Shown: positions 1 through 8,041, counted from the stretch's first letter. The stretch is 64,000 nt of DNA from Corynebacterium epidermidicanis (GCF_001021025.1 NZ_CP011541.1:620001-684000), one strand, 5' to 3'. Notes: generated by a model not told the origin, from the letters alone. A program made the numbers and translations.

Positions 1-312
1 CTCCAGGACTTCCTGCACCCGCCGCTTGTCGACGCCATAAAGGTGCGCCATCGCTTGGAGATGCCTGCGTCCAGTGAGAGTTGGGACGAGGCCACCGTCG
101 TCAAGGAGGAGACCGATGCGACCATTGATCTCTTTGGTGCCGGTCGATTTCACCAGGCCGAGCGTGGCACGCAATGTGGTCGACTTGCCTGCACCATTGG
201 GGCCGAGCAGGGCAGTGATTCGGCCAGGAGCTGCAGTGAGATTCGCCCCGTGTACAACCTCATGTCCGTTAAAGGAGACCGTGATGTCTCGTGCTGTGAA
301 TGTGGTGTTCAT
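1..312 (-). CDS. ABC transporter ATP-binding protein, N-terminal part (cut by window edge)
   Basis: Read on the minus strand from an ATG at 312, this gives 104 residues before the sequence ends. It opens with a typical ABC nucleotide-binding fold: the Walker A motif GPNGAGKST lies near residues 37-45, followed by the 'TTLRATLGL' helix. The segment after it (GRIGLLLDDGGLVPTLTGRRH) resembles ATPases of drug or peptide efflux systems of the bacitracin or multidrug type. The Q-loop, signature and Walker B motifs lie outside the window, so substrate and direction cannot be judged. The upstream gene on the same strand beyond the toxin-antitoxin pair is a broken membrane sensor-like gene. Confidence 0.85.
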   Translation of the reverse strand, partial: MNTTFTARDITVSFNGHEVVHGANLTAAPGRITALLGPNGAGKSTTLRATLGLVKSTGTKEINGRIGLLLDDGGLVPTLTGRRHLQAMAHLYGVDKRRVQEVLE

Positions 313-411
313 GCCTTTTACGCTATTGAGCAATGGCATGAAAAACATCGGCTAAGCAGGCAGTCTTTGGTTTCCGCCATCTGGGGGAGGTTTACTTCGC
401 CGAGGATGGGA

Positions 412-429
412 TGTACTGTTTTTTGTACA
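412..429 (+). promoter_or_regulatory. Probable YefM-YoeB autoregulatory operator (two TGTAC(A/T) half-sites)
   Basis: TGTACT at 412-417 and TGTACA at 424-429 sit 12 bp apart, centre to centre, just before the ribosome binding site of the antitoxin gene. Known family fact: YefM-YoeB of E. coli binds paired palindromes with a TGTACA core spaced 12 bp. The match in core, spacing and position makes autorepression likely here. This is inferred from sequence only. Confidence 0.6.
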
Positions 430-442
430 GGAGGTGTTTGCT

Positions 443-697
443 ATGAAGACGATCAGTTACACCGAGTCGCGTGCGAATTATGCGCGGGTACTGGATGAAG
501 TTGTCAATGATCGCGAACCTGTCACCATTACGCGGGCGGGCCACGAATCTGTCGTGATGATGTCCCTAGATGATTACTCGTCATTGCAGGAAACCGCTTA
601 CCTTATGCGTTCTCCGGCAAATGCCCGACGGCTTTTCGACGCGCTGGAGCGTGTGAAAGCTGGGGATGTAACAGAGCACGAGCTCATTGAGGACTAA
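443..697 (+). CDS. yefM: Antitoxin of the YefM/Phd family
   Basis: An 84-residue protein beginning MKTISYTESRANYARVLDEV, the usual start of YefM: the N-terminal DNA-binding fold, then the 'PVTITRAGHESVVMMSLDDY' strand-helix. The C-terminal acidic tail would neutralise the toxin. The ATG at 443 is preferred because AGGAGGT lies 7 bases upstream; an in-frame GTG at 434 has no such site. The toxin gene starts 5 bases after its stop, so the two are co-transcribed. YefM binds YoeB and, as a complex, represses its own promoter; the candidate operator is at 412-429. Confidence 0.93.
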   Translation: MKTISYTESRANYARVLDEVVNDREPVTITRAGHESVVMMSLDDYSSLQETAYLMRSPANARRLFDALERVKAGDVTEHELIED

Positions 698-702
698 GGT
701 TC

Positions 703-957
703 ATGCTCCTCACTTGGGATGAGAATGTCTGGGAAGATTATCTGTGGTGGCAAGCGCACGACCGGAAAGTCTTGAAGCGGATCAATACTCTGATCAAGGA
801 CATTGCCAGGAATGGCAACGAGGGAATCGGTAAGCCCGAGCCACTGAAACATGAATTTGCCGGATTCTGGTCTCGACGAATCACTGAAGAGCATCGCCTC
901 GTCTACCGAGCGAGCGAAAACGAAATCACTGTGCTGGCTTGTCGTTACCATTACTAG
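703..957 (+). CDS. yoeB: mRNA interferase toxin, YoeB/Txe family
   Basis: 84 residues, the normal YoeB length, with the RelE-like fold. It begins MLLTWDENVWEDYLWWQ and ends in the family pattern 'RRITEEHRLVYRASENEITVLACRYHY'. The conserved Glu of the HEFAGFWSRR region, the Arg pair and the terminal HYY-like residues that form the ribonuclease site are present, so the toxin looks intact. YoeB cleaves mRNA in the ribosomal A site. It is translationally close to the antitoxin (5-base gap). Its last 32 bases overlap the 3' end of the broken gene on the other strand, which suggests the pair arrived next to, or into, that gene. Confidence 0.93.
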   Translation: MLLTWDENVWEDYLWWQAHDRKVLKRINTLIKDIARNGNEGIGKPEPLKHEFAGFWSRRITEEHRLVYRASENEITVLACRYHY

Positions 958-1540
958 TTTTAGTCAGACGGGCTCGAGGCCGCCACGCGAAAGCAATCGC
1001 AGGGCAGATGAGTACGGCCATTCCGATGGGTTGAATGGTGTTGGGGCCTTCCTCCTGGAAGACGTATCCAATGAGCGGGAACGCGATGGCAAACCAGAGC
1101 GCGCACAATACTGCGAATGCCAGCAAAACCCATCGCCAAGAAGATCGCTCATCAACAGGTTCCTGGGGGACCAGCAATGCGCCCAAGCGGCGAAGAGCTG
1201 CAGAAACCGCTGCAACAACTCCTCCGTACGGTGCGACGAGTCCAAGGACCGCAGTCACGCTCAGAATTGGTTCGCCGCGCAGCGGGATTGAATACTTGTA
1301 GATGACTGCTATCGATGCGACGGCTAATAGCGCATCAACCCAAAAGGAGCGGATGCTGACTCGCTGCAGCAAGGGGAAGAAGAACACCGAGGAAATCGAT
1401 CCCAGTAAAGCGAGGCCGGCCTACGGGCTCAGATCGAGAGGGAGGAAGTGGGCAACTACTGCCACCAACAGAAGCGCAATCTCGAGCAGCGGGTATCGCC
1501 ACGTCGGGATGCTCGCTAGTGGGGCAGCAGATTTCCGCAC
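926..1540 (-). pseudogene. Membrane sensor-like protein, interrupted by an in-frame TAG
   Basis: Starting at GTG 1540 (AACGAGG upstream), the frame runs open for 39 codons, meets TAG at 1421-1423, then continues in the same frame to a stop at 926. Sense continues across the TAG: the sequence reads as unbroken hydrophobic helices (EIALLLVAVVAHFLPL before; AGLALLGSISSVFFFPLL after), about 204 codons in all with roughly five membrane segments. This resembles the membrane input part of a histidine kinase, but no kinase domain follows. A single base change therefore probably inactivated it, and the 3' end abuts the toxin-antitoxin genes. A short 5' product or readthrough cannot be excluded. It begins 17 bases after hypD on the same strand. 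Confidence 0.6.
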
Positions 1541-1557
1541 TCTCTACCTCGTTGTTG

Positions 1558-2691
1558 CTAGTTCTGCGCCAGCTGCGCCGTCTCCTGTCGATCCAATCGA
1601 CCGAAGTTGTAGTACGCCGCGCAGGCGCCTTCAGGGGAGACCATGCAGGTGCCAATCGGGGTTTGCGGAGTGCAGGCGGTGCCGAATACCTTGCACTGCC
1701 ATGGCTTGATGCGTCCGGTGAGGACGGAGCCGCATTCGCAGGCGGCGGGGTCTTCGACGCGTCGGCCCGGTACGTTGAACTTCTTTTCGGCATCCCACTT
1801 CGCATATTCAGGGGCGATGCCCATGCCGGAGTTGTCGAGCCAACCGAGGCCGCGCCATTCGAAGGTGTCGCGCAGGGTGAATACGCGGTCGAGCAGCGCC
1901 TTAGCAGCCGGGTTGCCCTCTGCACGAACGACGCGGGCGTACTGGTTGTCCACGCGCTTTGGCTCGTCGTGTGCGAACTGGGAAACGAGCATGGCTACGG
2001 CCTGCAGTACGTCGAGAGGCTCGAAGCCTGCTACGGCGCAGGGCATGCCAAACTCCTCGACGAGGAAATCGAAGGCGTGGGTGCCGATGATGGTGGATAC
2101 GTGACCTGGGCCGATGAAGCCGTCCACCTTCGTCTCGCCCCCGTTGACGATCGCGCGCAGCGGTGGCTCGATGGTGACGTGGTTGGAGAAGATGGAGAAA
2201 TTATCGATGTCCTTCTTGCACGCAGTCTCCAAGGTCACGGCAGTGGAAGGCGTGGTGGTTTCGAATCCGACGGCGAAGAACACCACTTCTTTAGAGGGGT
2301 TGTCCTCGGCGAGCTTCAACGCATCGAGCGGGGAGTAGACGAAGCGGACATCGCAGCCTTTGGCACGGGCTTGCATCAAGGATTCGTTTGAACCCGGCAC
2401 GCGCATCATGTCACCAAAGGTGGTGAGGATGACGTTCGGCTGGTTGGCGAGCCAAATGGCGTCGTCAATGCGTCCCATGGGGATCACGCACACGGGGCAA
2501 CCCGGGCCGTGGACGAGCTCCACGTTTTCCGGCAGCAGGTTCTCCAGCCCGTAGCGGTAGATCGTGTGGGTGTGGCCACCGCAGACTTCCATCAGACGGA
2601 TTGGCTCGTCAAGCAAGGCAGCGTCATGTTCGATGCGTTTCAACAGGGCTTTTGCGGCATCTGGGTCGCGGAATTCGTCGACGAATTTCAA
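1558..2691 (-). CDS. hypD: Hydrogenase maturation factor HypD
   Basis: 377 residues, matching the usual ~370. The diagnostic motifs are present: 'MEVCGGHTHTIYRYGLENLLPENVELVHGPGCPVC' (split here by its Cys and His residues: CGGHTH and GPGCPVC), the 'GFETTTPSTA' block, and the C-terminal [4Fe-4S] cysteines in the region of 'CECGSVLTG', 'CKVFGTACTP' and 'PEGACAAYYNFGR'. HypD forms with HypC the scaffold on which the Fe(CN)2CO group is built, with cyanide delivered by HypE. The start overlaps the hypC stop by 4 bases (ATGA type), so hypC and hypD are translationally coupled. Confidence 0.97.
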   Translation of the reverse strand: MKFVDEFRDPDAAKALLKRIEHDAALLDEPIRLMEVCGGHTHTIYRYGLENLLPENVELVHGPGCPVCVIPMGRIDDAIWLANQPNVILTTFGDMMRVPGSNESLMQARAKGCDVRFVYSPLDALKLAEDNPSKEVVFFAVGFETTTPSTAVTLETACKKDIDNFSIFSNHVTIEPPLRAIVNGGETKVDGFIGPGHVSTIIGTHAFDFLVEEFGMPCAVAGFEPLDVLQAVAMLVSQFAHDEPKRVDNQYARVVRAEGNPAAKALLDRVFTLRDTFEWRGLGWLDNSGMGIAPEYAKWDAEKKFNVPGRRVEDPAACECGSVLTGRIKPWQCKVFGTACTPQTPIGTCMVSPEGACAAYYNFGRLDRQETAQLAQN

Positions 2692-2951
2692 ATCGAACTC
2701 TCCTTAAACGCATCCAACTCGTCCTCGAAAGTGTTCGCGCCGAGCTGTTTGATCTGTTGCAGCGTCAGCTGTGCTTCGTCTTCGTCGATCTTGCTGAGCG
2801 CGAAACCTACGTGGACGAGCACCCACTCGCCGATCGCAAGAGGTTCGGTCATGAGGTCGGTGGAGATCATGCGGGTCACGCCACTGATCGAGACTTTCGC
2901 GCGCGCGGGCTCGGGAATTTCCACGATTTGCGCTGGCACACCAAGGCACAT
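2688..2951 (-). CDS. hypC: Hydrogenase assembly chaperone HypC
   Basis: 87 residues of the HypC/HupF family. It begins MCLGVPAQI, so the essential Cys2 that binds the iron precursor is in place, and continues with the beta-barrel segment 'GEWVLVHVGFALSKIDEDEAQ'. AGGAGGAC lies directly before the ATG at 2951. It is first in a hypC-hypD operon and is divergent from hypE, with a 72-base shared upstream region. A second, diverged HypC is encoded at 14177-14428; having two suggests one serves HypD and the other a different large-subunit-like client. Confidence 0.96.
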   Translation of the reverse strand: MCLGVPAQIVEIPEPARAKVSISGVTRMISTDLMTEPLAIGEWVLVHVGFALSKIDEDEAQLTLQQIKQLGANTFEDELDAFKESSI

Positions 2952-3023
2952 AAGTCCTCCTTTGAATATGGTTCAAGCTTAGCAGCGCTACCATGGGATC
3001 AGCCTAGGAGCGAAGGAGTAGTC

Positions 3024-4127
3024 GTGGACCCGAAGAACCGGCTTAACGAGGACGAATCCCGCGTCAACCTCAACATTTCCAAGGTGCGCTCGCGCCCATT
3101 CCGACTGCTGGAAGATCGCGTAACTCTCGCCCACGGCGCAGGCGGAAAGTCCTCAGCAGCGCTCGTTGAACAGGTCTTTTTCGACGCTTACGGCAACGAC
3201 CTGCTTGCCCAAGGCGGAGATAGTTCCGTGGTCACTGCTGCCTCGCTTATCGACGCCCATGGCTCCTCCATCGCCATGTCCACCGACTCTTATGTGGTCA
3301 ACCCCATCGAATTCCCGGGTGGCAACATCGGCGAATTGGCGATCAACGGCACAGTCAATGACCTGTCCGTGGCCGGTGCTGTGCCAAAGCTCATATCGGT
3401 GGCGTTCATCCTGGAGGAGGGACTGGAGTTCTCCGAGCTGCGTCGCATCGTGTTGTCGATGAAGGAGGCCGCCGATAAGGCGGGTGTTGTTATTGCCACC
3501 GGTGACACGAAGGTTGTGCCGAAGGGGGCGGGCGACAAAGTGTACATCACCACTGCTGGAATCGGCGTGATTCCGCCGTCTCGTATCCTGGGCTTTGATC
3601 AGATTCAGGTGGGGGATCGCATTATTGTTTCCGGCCCTATAGCCGACCATGGCATGGCCGTGATGATGGCGCGTGGTGACCTCGCTATTGAAGCGCCGAT
3701 CGAGTCCGATACCCAGGCGGTTAACGGCCTGGTCGAGGCCCTGATTGAGGCCGCCGACGTGCGCTGGATGCGCGATGCCACCCGCGGGGGCCTCGCGACC
3801 TCCATGAACGAGATGGCTCGGGCTACGGGACTGGCTGCGGTGTTGGAGGACTCCAAGATTCCAGTTCGGGACATGACCCGCGGTGCCTGTGACATGCTGG
3901 GCATCGATCCGCTGTACGTGGCGAATGAAGGAACTTTTGCAGCTGTGGTATCTGAAGAGACTGCGGACGCTGCTGTTGCTGCGCTGCGGGAGGCCGGCGC
4001 AGAGGGCGCGTGCATTATTGGTCGGGTGGAGGCCCAACCGGCGGCTTCGGTCGTGTTGGTCACCGGGTTTGGCGGGACGCGAATGGTGGACATGCTGGTT
4101 GGGGACCCGCTGCCTCGGATTTGTTAA
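3024..4127 (+). CDS. hypE: Hydrogenase maturation protein HypE
   Basis: 367 residues of the PurM/ThiL-like fold. HypE dehydrates a thiocarbamate on its C-terminal cysteine to make the cyanide ligand. The C-terminal tail is 'LPRIC', the required Pro-Arg-Ile-Cys ending, and the ATP-binding glycine region 'LAHGAGGKSS' is near residues 34-43. I place the start at GTG 3024, 5 bases after CGAAGGAG; the reading frame stays open far upstream, but only because hypC and hypD lie on the other strand. It is divergent from hypC-hypD and followed by the His-rich gene. Confidence 0.95.
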   Translation: MDPKNRLNEDESRVNLNISKVRSRPFRLLEDRVTLAHGAGGKSSAALVEQVFFDAYGNDLLAQGGDSSVVTAASLIDAHGSSIAMSTDSYVVNPIEFPGGNIGELAINGTVNDLSVAGAVPKLISVAFILEEGLEFSELRRIVLSMKEAADKAGVVIATGDTKVVPKGAGDKVYITTAGIGVIPPSRILGFDQIQVGDRIIVSGPIADHGMAVMMARGDLAIEAPIESDTQAVNGLVEALIEAADVRWMRDATRGGLATSMNEMARATGLAAVLEDSKIPVRDMTRGACDMLGIDPLYVANEGTFAAVVSEETADAAVAALREAGAEGACIIGRVEAQPAASVVLVTGFGGTRMVDMLVGDPLPRIC

Positions 4128-4146
4128 GGAGGCTTCCCTTCAGCGC

Positions 4147-4175
4147 GTTTTCAATATAAGCTTGTAATTGAAAAC
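4147..4175. promoter_or_regulatory. Inverted repeat upstream of the His-rich gene, possible metal-regulator operator
   Basis: Perfect 9-bp arms, GTTTTCAAT at 4147-4155 and ATTGAAAAC at 4167-4175, with 11 bases between them. It lies 20 bases after hypE and 26 bases before the His-rich protein start, where an operator would be expected. The AT-rich TTGAAAA arms are loosely like Zur/Fur-family or ArsR-family sites, but I cannot assign a regulator. Confidence 0.45.
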
Positions 4176-4201
4176 ATGCTGCTAGTTGAAAGGCGACAAT
4201 C

Positions 4202-4504
4202 ATGTCCCACACCATTCACGAAAACCATGACCACCAGCACGGCCCAGACTGCGGCCATACTGCCGTAAAGCACGGCGACCATGTCGACTACGCCCACGAC
4301 GGTCACCTCCACCGCGAGCATGAGGGACACTGGGACGAGTGCGTGCCAGCTGACGTGCACGAAGTCCACGCAGACCACGACCACGAGCATGGTCCAGACT
4401 GTGGCCACGAGGCTGTGCAACACGGCGACCACGTTGACTACATTCATGACGGCCATCTGCACCACAAGCACGAAGACCACTGGGATGAGTGCGTCTCTGC
4501 TTAA
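4202..4504 (+). CDS. Small His-rich metal-binding protein made of two repeats
   Basis: 100 residues with about a quarter histidine. It consists of two tandem copies of a ~46-residue unit containing DHxHGPDCGHxAVxHGDHVDY and then 'HDGHLHxxHExHWDECV'. Single-unit members of this family occur in actinobacteria and are sometimes labelled zinc-transport proteins; their function is not established to my knowledge. There is no signal peptide or membrane segment, so it should be cytosolic. Lying between hypE and hypF, it could store or hand on nickel (or buffer zinc) for hydrogenase assembly. That role is inferred from composition and location. A palindrome precedes it and a strong stem-loop follows it. 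Confidence 0.85.
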   Translation: MSHTIHENHDHQHGPDCGHTAVKHGDHVDYAHDGHLHREHEGHWDECVPADVHEVHADHDHEHGPDCGHEAVQHGDHVDYIHDGHLHHKHEDHWDECVSA

Positions 4505-4518
4505 GCGGTAGCCGTAAT

Positions 4519-4579
4519 TAAAATTCGACATTCTGGCCCGGAAGACTCCGGTTTGAACGGCCACAATGTCGAATTTTTA
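4519..4579. terminator. Bidirectional stem-loop terminator between the His-rich gene and hypF
   Basis: AAAATTCGACATT (4520-4532) pairs with AATGTCGAATTTT (from 4565), and inside it TGGCC pairs with GGCCA. T-rich ends on both strands make it suitable for stopping both converging transcripts. Its right edge touches the hypF stop codon at 4577-4579. Confidence 0.8.
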
Positions 4580-6709
4580 TGCCTCGAAAAGCCTTCCCGC
4601 CAGCGCCTGACCTAATGACAATCCACCGTCATTGGCAGGCGCTGTGTGATGTTCTAAGACCTCGAGTCCGGCTAGCTCAGCGCGTAAGAATTGCATGAGC
4701 AGGCGATTTAATGCACATCCTCCTGTGACTCCAACTAACGGAACTTCAGTTGCGCGTAGAGATCGAGCTAATAGCACTGCGCAGCCGTGGTGGAACCGCA
4801 TCGCCCGATCGGGAACGGGCACAGCGTCATCGAGGATTTCCAGCAGTAGTGATCGCCAATCAGTGGCAGTAGACCGCAAGCTGCCCGTTGCCACTCGCTC
4901 CAATTCCATGGCCGCCTGGGCTTCGTAGGTTTGCTCGACACAGACGCCAAGCATCGCGGAAACGGCATCAAACAAGCGCCCCAATGAGGAAGTCTGTACC
5001 AGGCCAATTTCGCGCGAGAGCTGCAGCTTGACCTGGGCCGATTCGGCATGGTCGTAGTCGAACGGCAGATCCCAGGCGTGAGCCAGCCCGAGAGCGAGTC
5101 GCCAAGGCTGACGCACGGCGCGGTCGCCGCCCACGATCGGAAATACGGGTAGGTGCCACGCACGGTCAAAGGTCCGCAAATCTCCAGATAGCACCAGCAC
5201 CTCGCCGCCCCAGACGGTTCCGTCGGTGCCATAGCCCGTGCCGTCGATGGTGAGGCACGCGAAGGGGCCTTCGAATCGGCCATGCGAGGCCAAGAGTGAT
5301 AGCGCATGCGCGTAGTGGTGCTGAACTGGGAAAACTGGGTAGCCGGAGCGCTCTGCCCAGGCAGTGGTGGCGTAGTTCGGGTGCAGGTCGCACACCACGA
5401 GGTCAGGGGTGCAGCGCTGCATCGTCAGCATCTGGGATACCGAGCGGTCGAAGGCTTTTTGGCTCGCAAGCGATCCCATGTCGCCGATGTGGGCCGAAAC
5501 GTGCGCGACATCGTCGTGAGCGAGGCAAAACGTGTTTTTCAGCTCGCCGCCCACCGCCAGGACCGTACCCGAGCCCGGCATAGGGAAGGGGAGCGGGGCG
5601 TAGCCGCGGGAACGGCGCACCGGCATGGATTCGAGGAAGACCGAGTCTTCCACTGGGACGTGGATGTCGCGGTCGTGCAGCAGGAAGTAGTCAGCGAATT
5701 TGCTGAGTCGAGAAAGCGCTTCCTCATTCGTGTAGCACAGCGGCTCGCCGGAAAGGTTTCCCGAGGTCGCAACCAGTGGCCGGTCCACCAGCAAGGTGTG
5801 CAGCGGGGTGTAGGGGAGCATGATGCCCACATCCGACAATCCCGGGGCGACCGACGGCGCCAAATCATAAGTAGCTGACATCGGCGCGATCACGATCGGG
5901 TGCGCCGGCGATTTGAGTAGCTCAACCTGTTGTGGGGTGAACGAAGCCAACGACAAATCAGGGGTCATCACAGCGAATGGCTTTCCGGGGCGCGCCTTGC
6001 GACGTCGCAGCTCAGCCACCGCTTCCTCGTTCCAGGCATCGCACAGCAGATGGAATCCGCCAAGGCCTTTGACTGCCAGAATATGCCCCGCGGACAGTAA
6101 GGACTGTGCCTCAAGAATCGGATCCTCGCAGTCCACGCCCTCAATCCACAAGGTTGGCCCGCAGTTTGGGCAGGAAATCGGCTGCGCGTGATACCTGCGA
6201 TCAGCGGGGTTGGTGTACTCAGCCTCGCACTCCGGGCACATCGGAAACTTCTTCATCGTGGTCAGTGGCCGGTCATACGGCAGATCCGCAATGATAGTCA
6301 GCCGCGGACCGCAGTTGGTGCAGGTGGTGAAGGGGTAGCGATACCTTCGGTTGTCAGGCGAGGCCATGTCCGCCAGGCAATCCGGGCAGGTCGCAACGTC
6401 AGGTGGGATGAGAGTGCGCTCGCCAGCAACGCGTCTGGAGGCGACGATGGTGAAGCGAGTCTCCGAAATAATCGGCAGGTCGGTCGTCGTCACGGAAAGA
6501 ACGTGAGCCAGGGGAGGTAATCCCTCAAGCACGGCGGTGCGGAAGCGTTCGACGTCGACAAGCTTGCCCTGGGCTTCGATGAACACTTCGCGGTCGTCGT
6601 TGCCGCAAAGACCCGTGATGGGGAAGCGGGCGGCGACCTGGGCGACATGTGGTCGGAAACCGACGCCCTGGACCACGCCGCGGAGACGGAATTCGCGACG
6701 AACTAACAT
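4577..6709 (-). CDS. hypF: Carbamoyltransferase HypF
   Basis: 710 residues, slightly short of the usual ~750. Domains in order: acylphosphatase-like (residues ~1-90, 'RGVVQGVGFRPHV'), two Cys4 zinc fingers (~107-185, CPDC, CTNC, CPEC and CPNC pairs), a YrdC/Sua5-like domain ('KARPGKPFAVM', 'SGNLSGEPLC'), and a Kae1-like carbamoyltransferase domain with 'HHYAHA' and 'DGTGYGTDG'. HypF turns carbamoyl phosphate and ATP into a carbamoyl adenylate and transfers the group to the HypE cysteine. It is divergent from hypA, and the ATG at 6709 has only a weak GGA site. Confidence 0.96.
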   Translation of the reverse strand: MLVRREFRLRGVVQGVGFRPHVAQVAARFPITGLCGNDDREVFIEAQGKLVDVERFRTAVLEGLPPLAHVLSVTTTDLPIISETRFTIVASRRVAGERTLIPPDVATCPDCLADMASPDNRRYRYPFTTCTNCGPRLTIIADLPYDRPLTTMKKFPMCPECEAEYTNPADRRYHAQPISCPNCGPTLWIEGVDCEDPILEAQSLLSAGHILAVKGLGGFHLLCDAWNEEAVAELRRRKARPGKPFAVMTPDLSLASFTPQQVELLKSPAHPIVIAPMSATYDLAPSVAPGLSDVGIMLPYTPLHTLLVDRPLVATSGNLSGEPLCYTNEEALSRLSKFADYFLLHDRDIHVPVEDSVFLESMPVRRSRGYAPLPFPMPGSGTVLAVGGELKNTFCLAHDDVAHVSAHIGDMGSLASQKAFDRSVSQMLTMQRCTPDLVVCDLHPNYATTAWAERSGYPVFPVQHHYAHALSLLASHGRFEGPFACLTIDGTGYGTDGTVWGGEVLVLSGDLRTFDRAWHLPVFPIVGGDRAVRQPWRLALGLAHAWDLPFDYDHAESAQVKLQLSREIGLVQTSSLGRLFDAVSAMLGVCVEQTYEAQAAMELERVATGSLRSTATDWRSLLLEILDDAVPVPDRAMRFHHGCAVLLARSLRATEVPLVGVTGGCALNRLLMQFLRAELAGLEVLEHHTAPANDGGLSLGQALAGRLFEA

Positions 6710-6741
6710 AAATTCCAGCCTAGACTGCTACGTTCAAAGAT

Positions 6742-7074
6742 ATGCATGAAGTTGCACTGGCCACGCAGCTCGCGCGGGCCGTAACCCGGGCAGCCGGCGA
6801 CGCAACCGTCCACACAGTTCGGCTGAGAATCGGAGCCTTGCGCCAAGTTGTCCCCGAAACCCTGGTGTATGCCTGGGGGTTTGTGAGCAAAGGATCCCCG
6901 CTCGAAGGGGCCGAGCTCGACATAGACTGGGTGCCATTGCGGGTCACCTGCCCAAACGGACACGAAACAACGCTCAGCGACATCGATTTCAGCTGTCCGT
7001 CCTGTGGCCAGCCAGCGGAAATCAGCGCCGGCAACGAGTTCACCATCATCGATATCGACATCACAAGGAGCTAA
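6742..7074 (+). CDS. hypA: Nickel metallochaperone HypA (copy 1)
   Basis: 110 residues. The N-terminus MHEVALA keeps the nickel-binding Met1-His2-Glu3. The zinc domain is unusual: it reads 'CPNGHETTLSDIDFSCPSC', so the first pair is Cys-x3-His rather than Cys-x2-Cys, while the second CxxC is intact. HypA brings nickel to the large-subunit precursor with HypB. The stop is 3 bases before the hypB ATG, so the two form one unit. There is no clear ribosome site before the ATG, so the message may be leaderless or nearly so. A second HypA with canonical cysteines lies at 12690-13034. Confidence 0.92.
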   Translation: MHEVALATQLARAVTRAAGDATVHTVRLRIGALRQVVPETLVYAWGFVSKGSPLEGAELDIDWVPLRVTCPNGHETTLSDIDFSCPSCGQPAEISAGNEFTIIDIDITRS

Positions 7075-7077
7075 ACC

Positions 7078-7884
7078 ATGGGTCGCTTCCACCGCCACGA
7101 CGACGGAACCGTACACAGCCACGACCACGACCATGACGGCCACGAACACGTCCACCTCGACCACATTGACCCCGCCACCAGCGAGCACGGTGACCATTCC
7201 GGCTACGAAACCGGCCGCGAACGCATCGTCGTGCTTGAGGACATCTTCGCCGAAAATGACCACCTAGCAGCCCACAACCGCGAGGCCTTCGACGCGCATG
7301 GTGTGCAATGCGTCAATCTGATGAGCGCGCCGGGCTCCGGTAAGACCTCCATCCTGCAAAAGACCCTGGACGCGCTGCAAGGAGAGACGCGGGTGGGCAT
7401 CGTGGAAGGCGATATCGAAACGGCTATCGACGCCGATCGGCTCGAGGGCTACGGCGCGCAAATCTCCCTGCTCAACACCGGTAACGGCTTCGGTGGCGAG
7501 TGCCACCTCGACGCCCCCATGGTCGCCCGAGCCCTCAAAGGCCTGGATCTGTCCACGCTGGACCTCGTGCTGATCGAAAACGTGGGAAACCTGGTGTGTC
7601 CAGCGGAATTTGAAGTGGGCGAGCACGCCAAAGCCATGGTGTACTCCGTCACTGAAGGCGAAGACAAACCACTCAAATACCCGGTGATGTTCCGCTCGGT
7701 CGCTGCGGTTGTGGTGAACAAGATCGACCTTTTGCCCTACCTGGACTTTGACATGGAGCTGTTCAAGGCCAACTTGGCTAAAGTTAACCCAGACGCGGTG
7801 ATTTTCGAAGTTTCCGCGAAAACCGGCGAGGGGATCGAGCAGTGGATTGACTGGCTCCGTTCCCACGCGAAGCCACAGAGTTAG
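7078..7884 (+). CDS. hypB: Nickel-inserting GTPase HypB
   Basis: 268 residues. It has a His-rich N-terminal stretch (residues ~4-43, many HDH and DHDHD motifs) of the nickel-storing kind. The SIMIBI GTPase domain follows: P-loop 'SAPGSGKTS', switch region 'EGDIETAIDADR', the metal-site motif 'GGECHLDA', and the base-specificity motif 'VVNKIDLL'. HypB hydrolyses GTP to drive nickel transfer to the large subunit with HypA. AAGGAG precedes the ATG by 7 bases. It lacks the N-terminal CxxCGC high-affinity site of E. coli HypB, leaving the His tract as the nickel reservoir. Confidence 0.96.
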   Translation: MGRFHRHDDGTVHSHDHDHDGHEHVHLDHIDPATSEHGDHSGYETGRERIVVLEDIFAENDHLAAHNREAFDAHGVQCVNLMSAPGSGKTSILQKTLDALQGETRVGIVEGDIETAIDADRLEGYGAQISLLNTGNGFGGECHLDAPMVARALKGLDLSTLDLVLIENVGNLVCPAEFEVGEHAKAMVYSVTEGEDKPLKYPVMFRSVAAVVVNKIDLLPYLDFDMELFKANLAKVNPDAVIFEVSAKTGEGIEQWIDWLRSHAKPQS

Positions 7885-8020
7885 CGGGGGCGAGCCGGGC
7901 AGTGAATCCGGGATTGGTGGTGCCAATCGTGCTAGCCGCCAGATCAACCCACCCAGGGAGGCGCCACCCCCGGGCCTGCCCTTCATTTTACGGGCTTAAA
8001 AGTGTGACAAGTCTTTCATT

Positions 8021-8041
8021 TCATCGCATTTCGGGGGTAGA
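8021..8041 (+). promoter_or_regulatory. 21-bp motif shared with 17781-17801
   Basis: The 21 bases ending in ATTTCGGGGGTAGA match 17781-17801 at 18 of 21 positions, including the last 14 exactly. This copy sits 119 bases before the hydrogenase small-subunit start. The other lies 80 bases before the sugar-binding lipoprotein gene, but on the opposite strand relative to that gene. The rest of the 276-base hypB to hydrogenase gap shows no clear terminator. A TATAGAAT stretch at 8142-8149 could be a -10 element. Function is unknown. Confidence 0.3.

Noticed and set aside
3153..4037. A 294-codon frame opposite hypE, and similar long frames opposite hypD, the large subunit and lcpA
   Set aside because: All mirror real genes with GC-rich third positions; none has a start site or recognisable domain.
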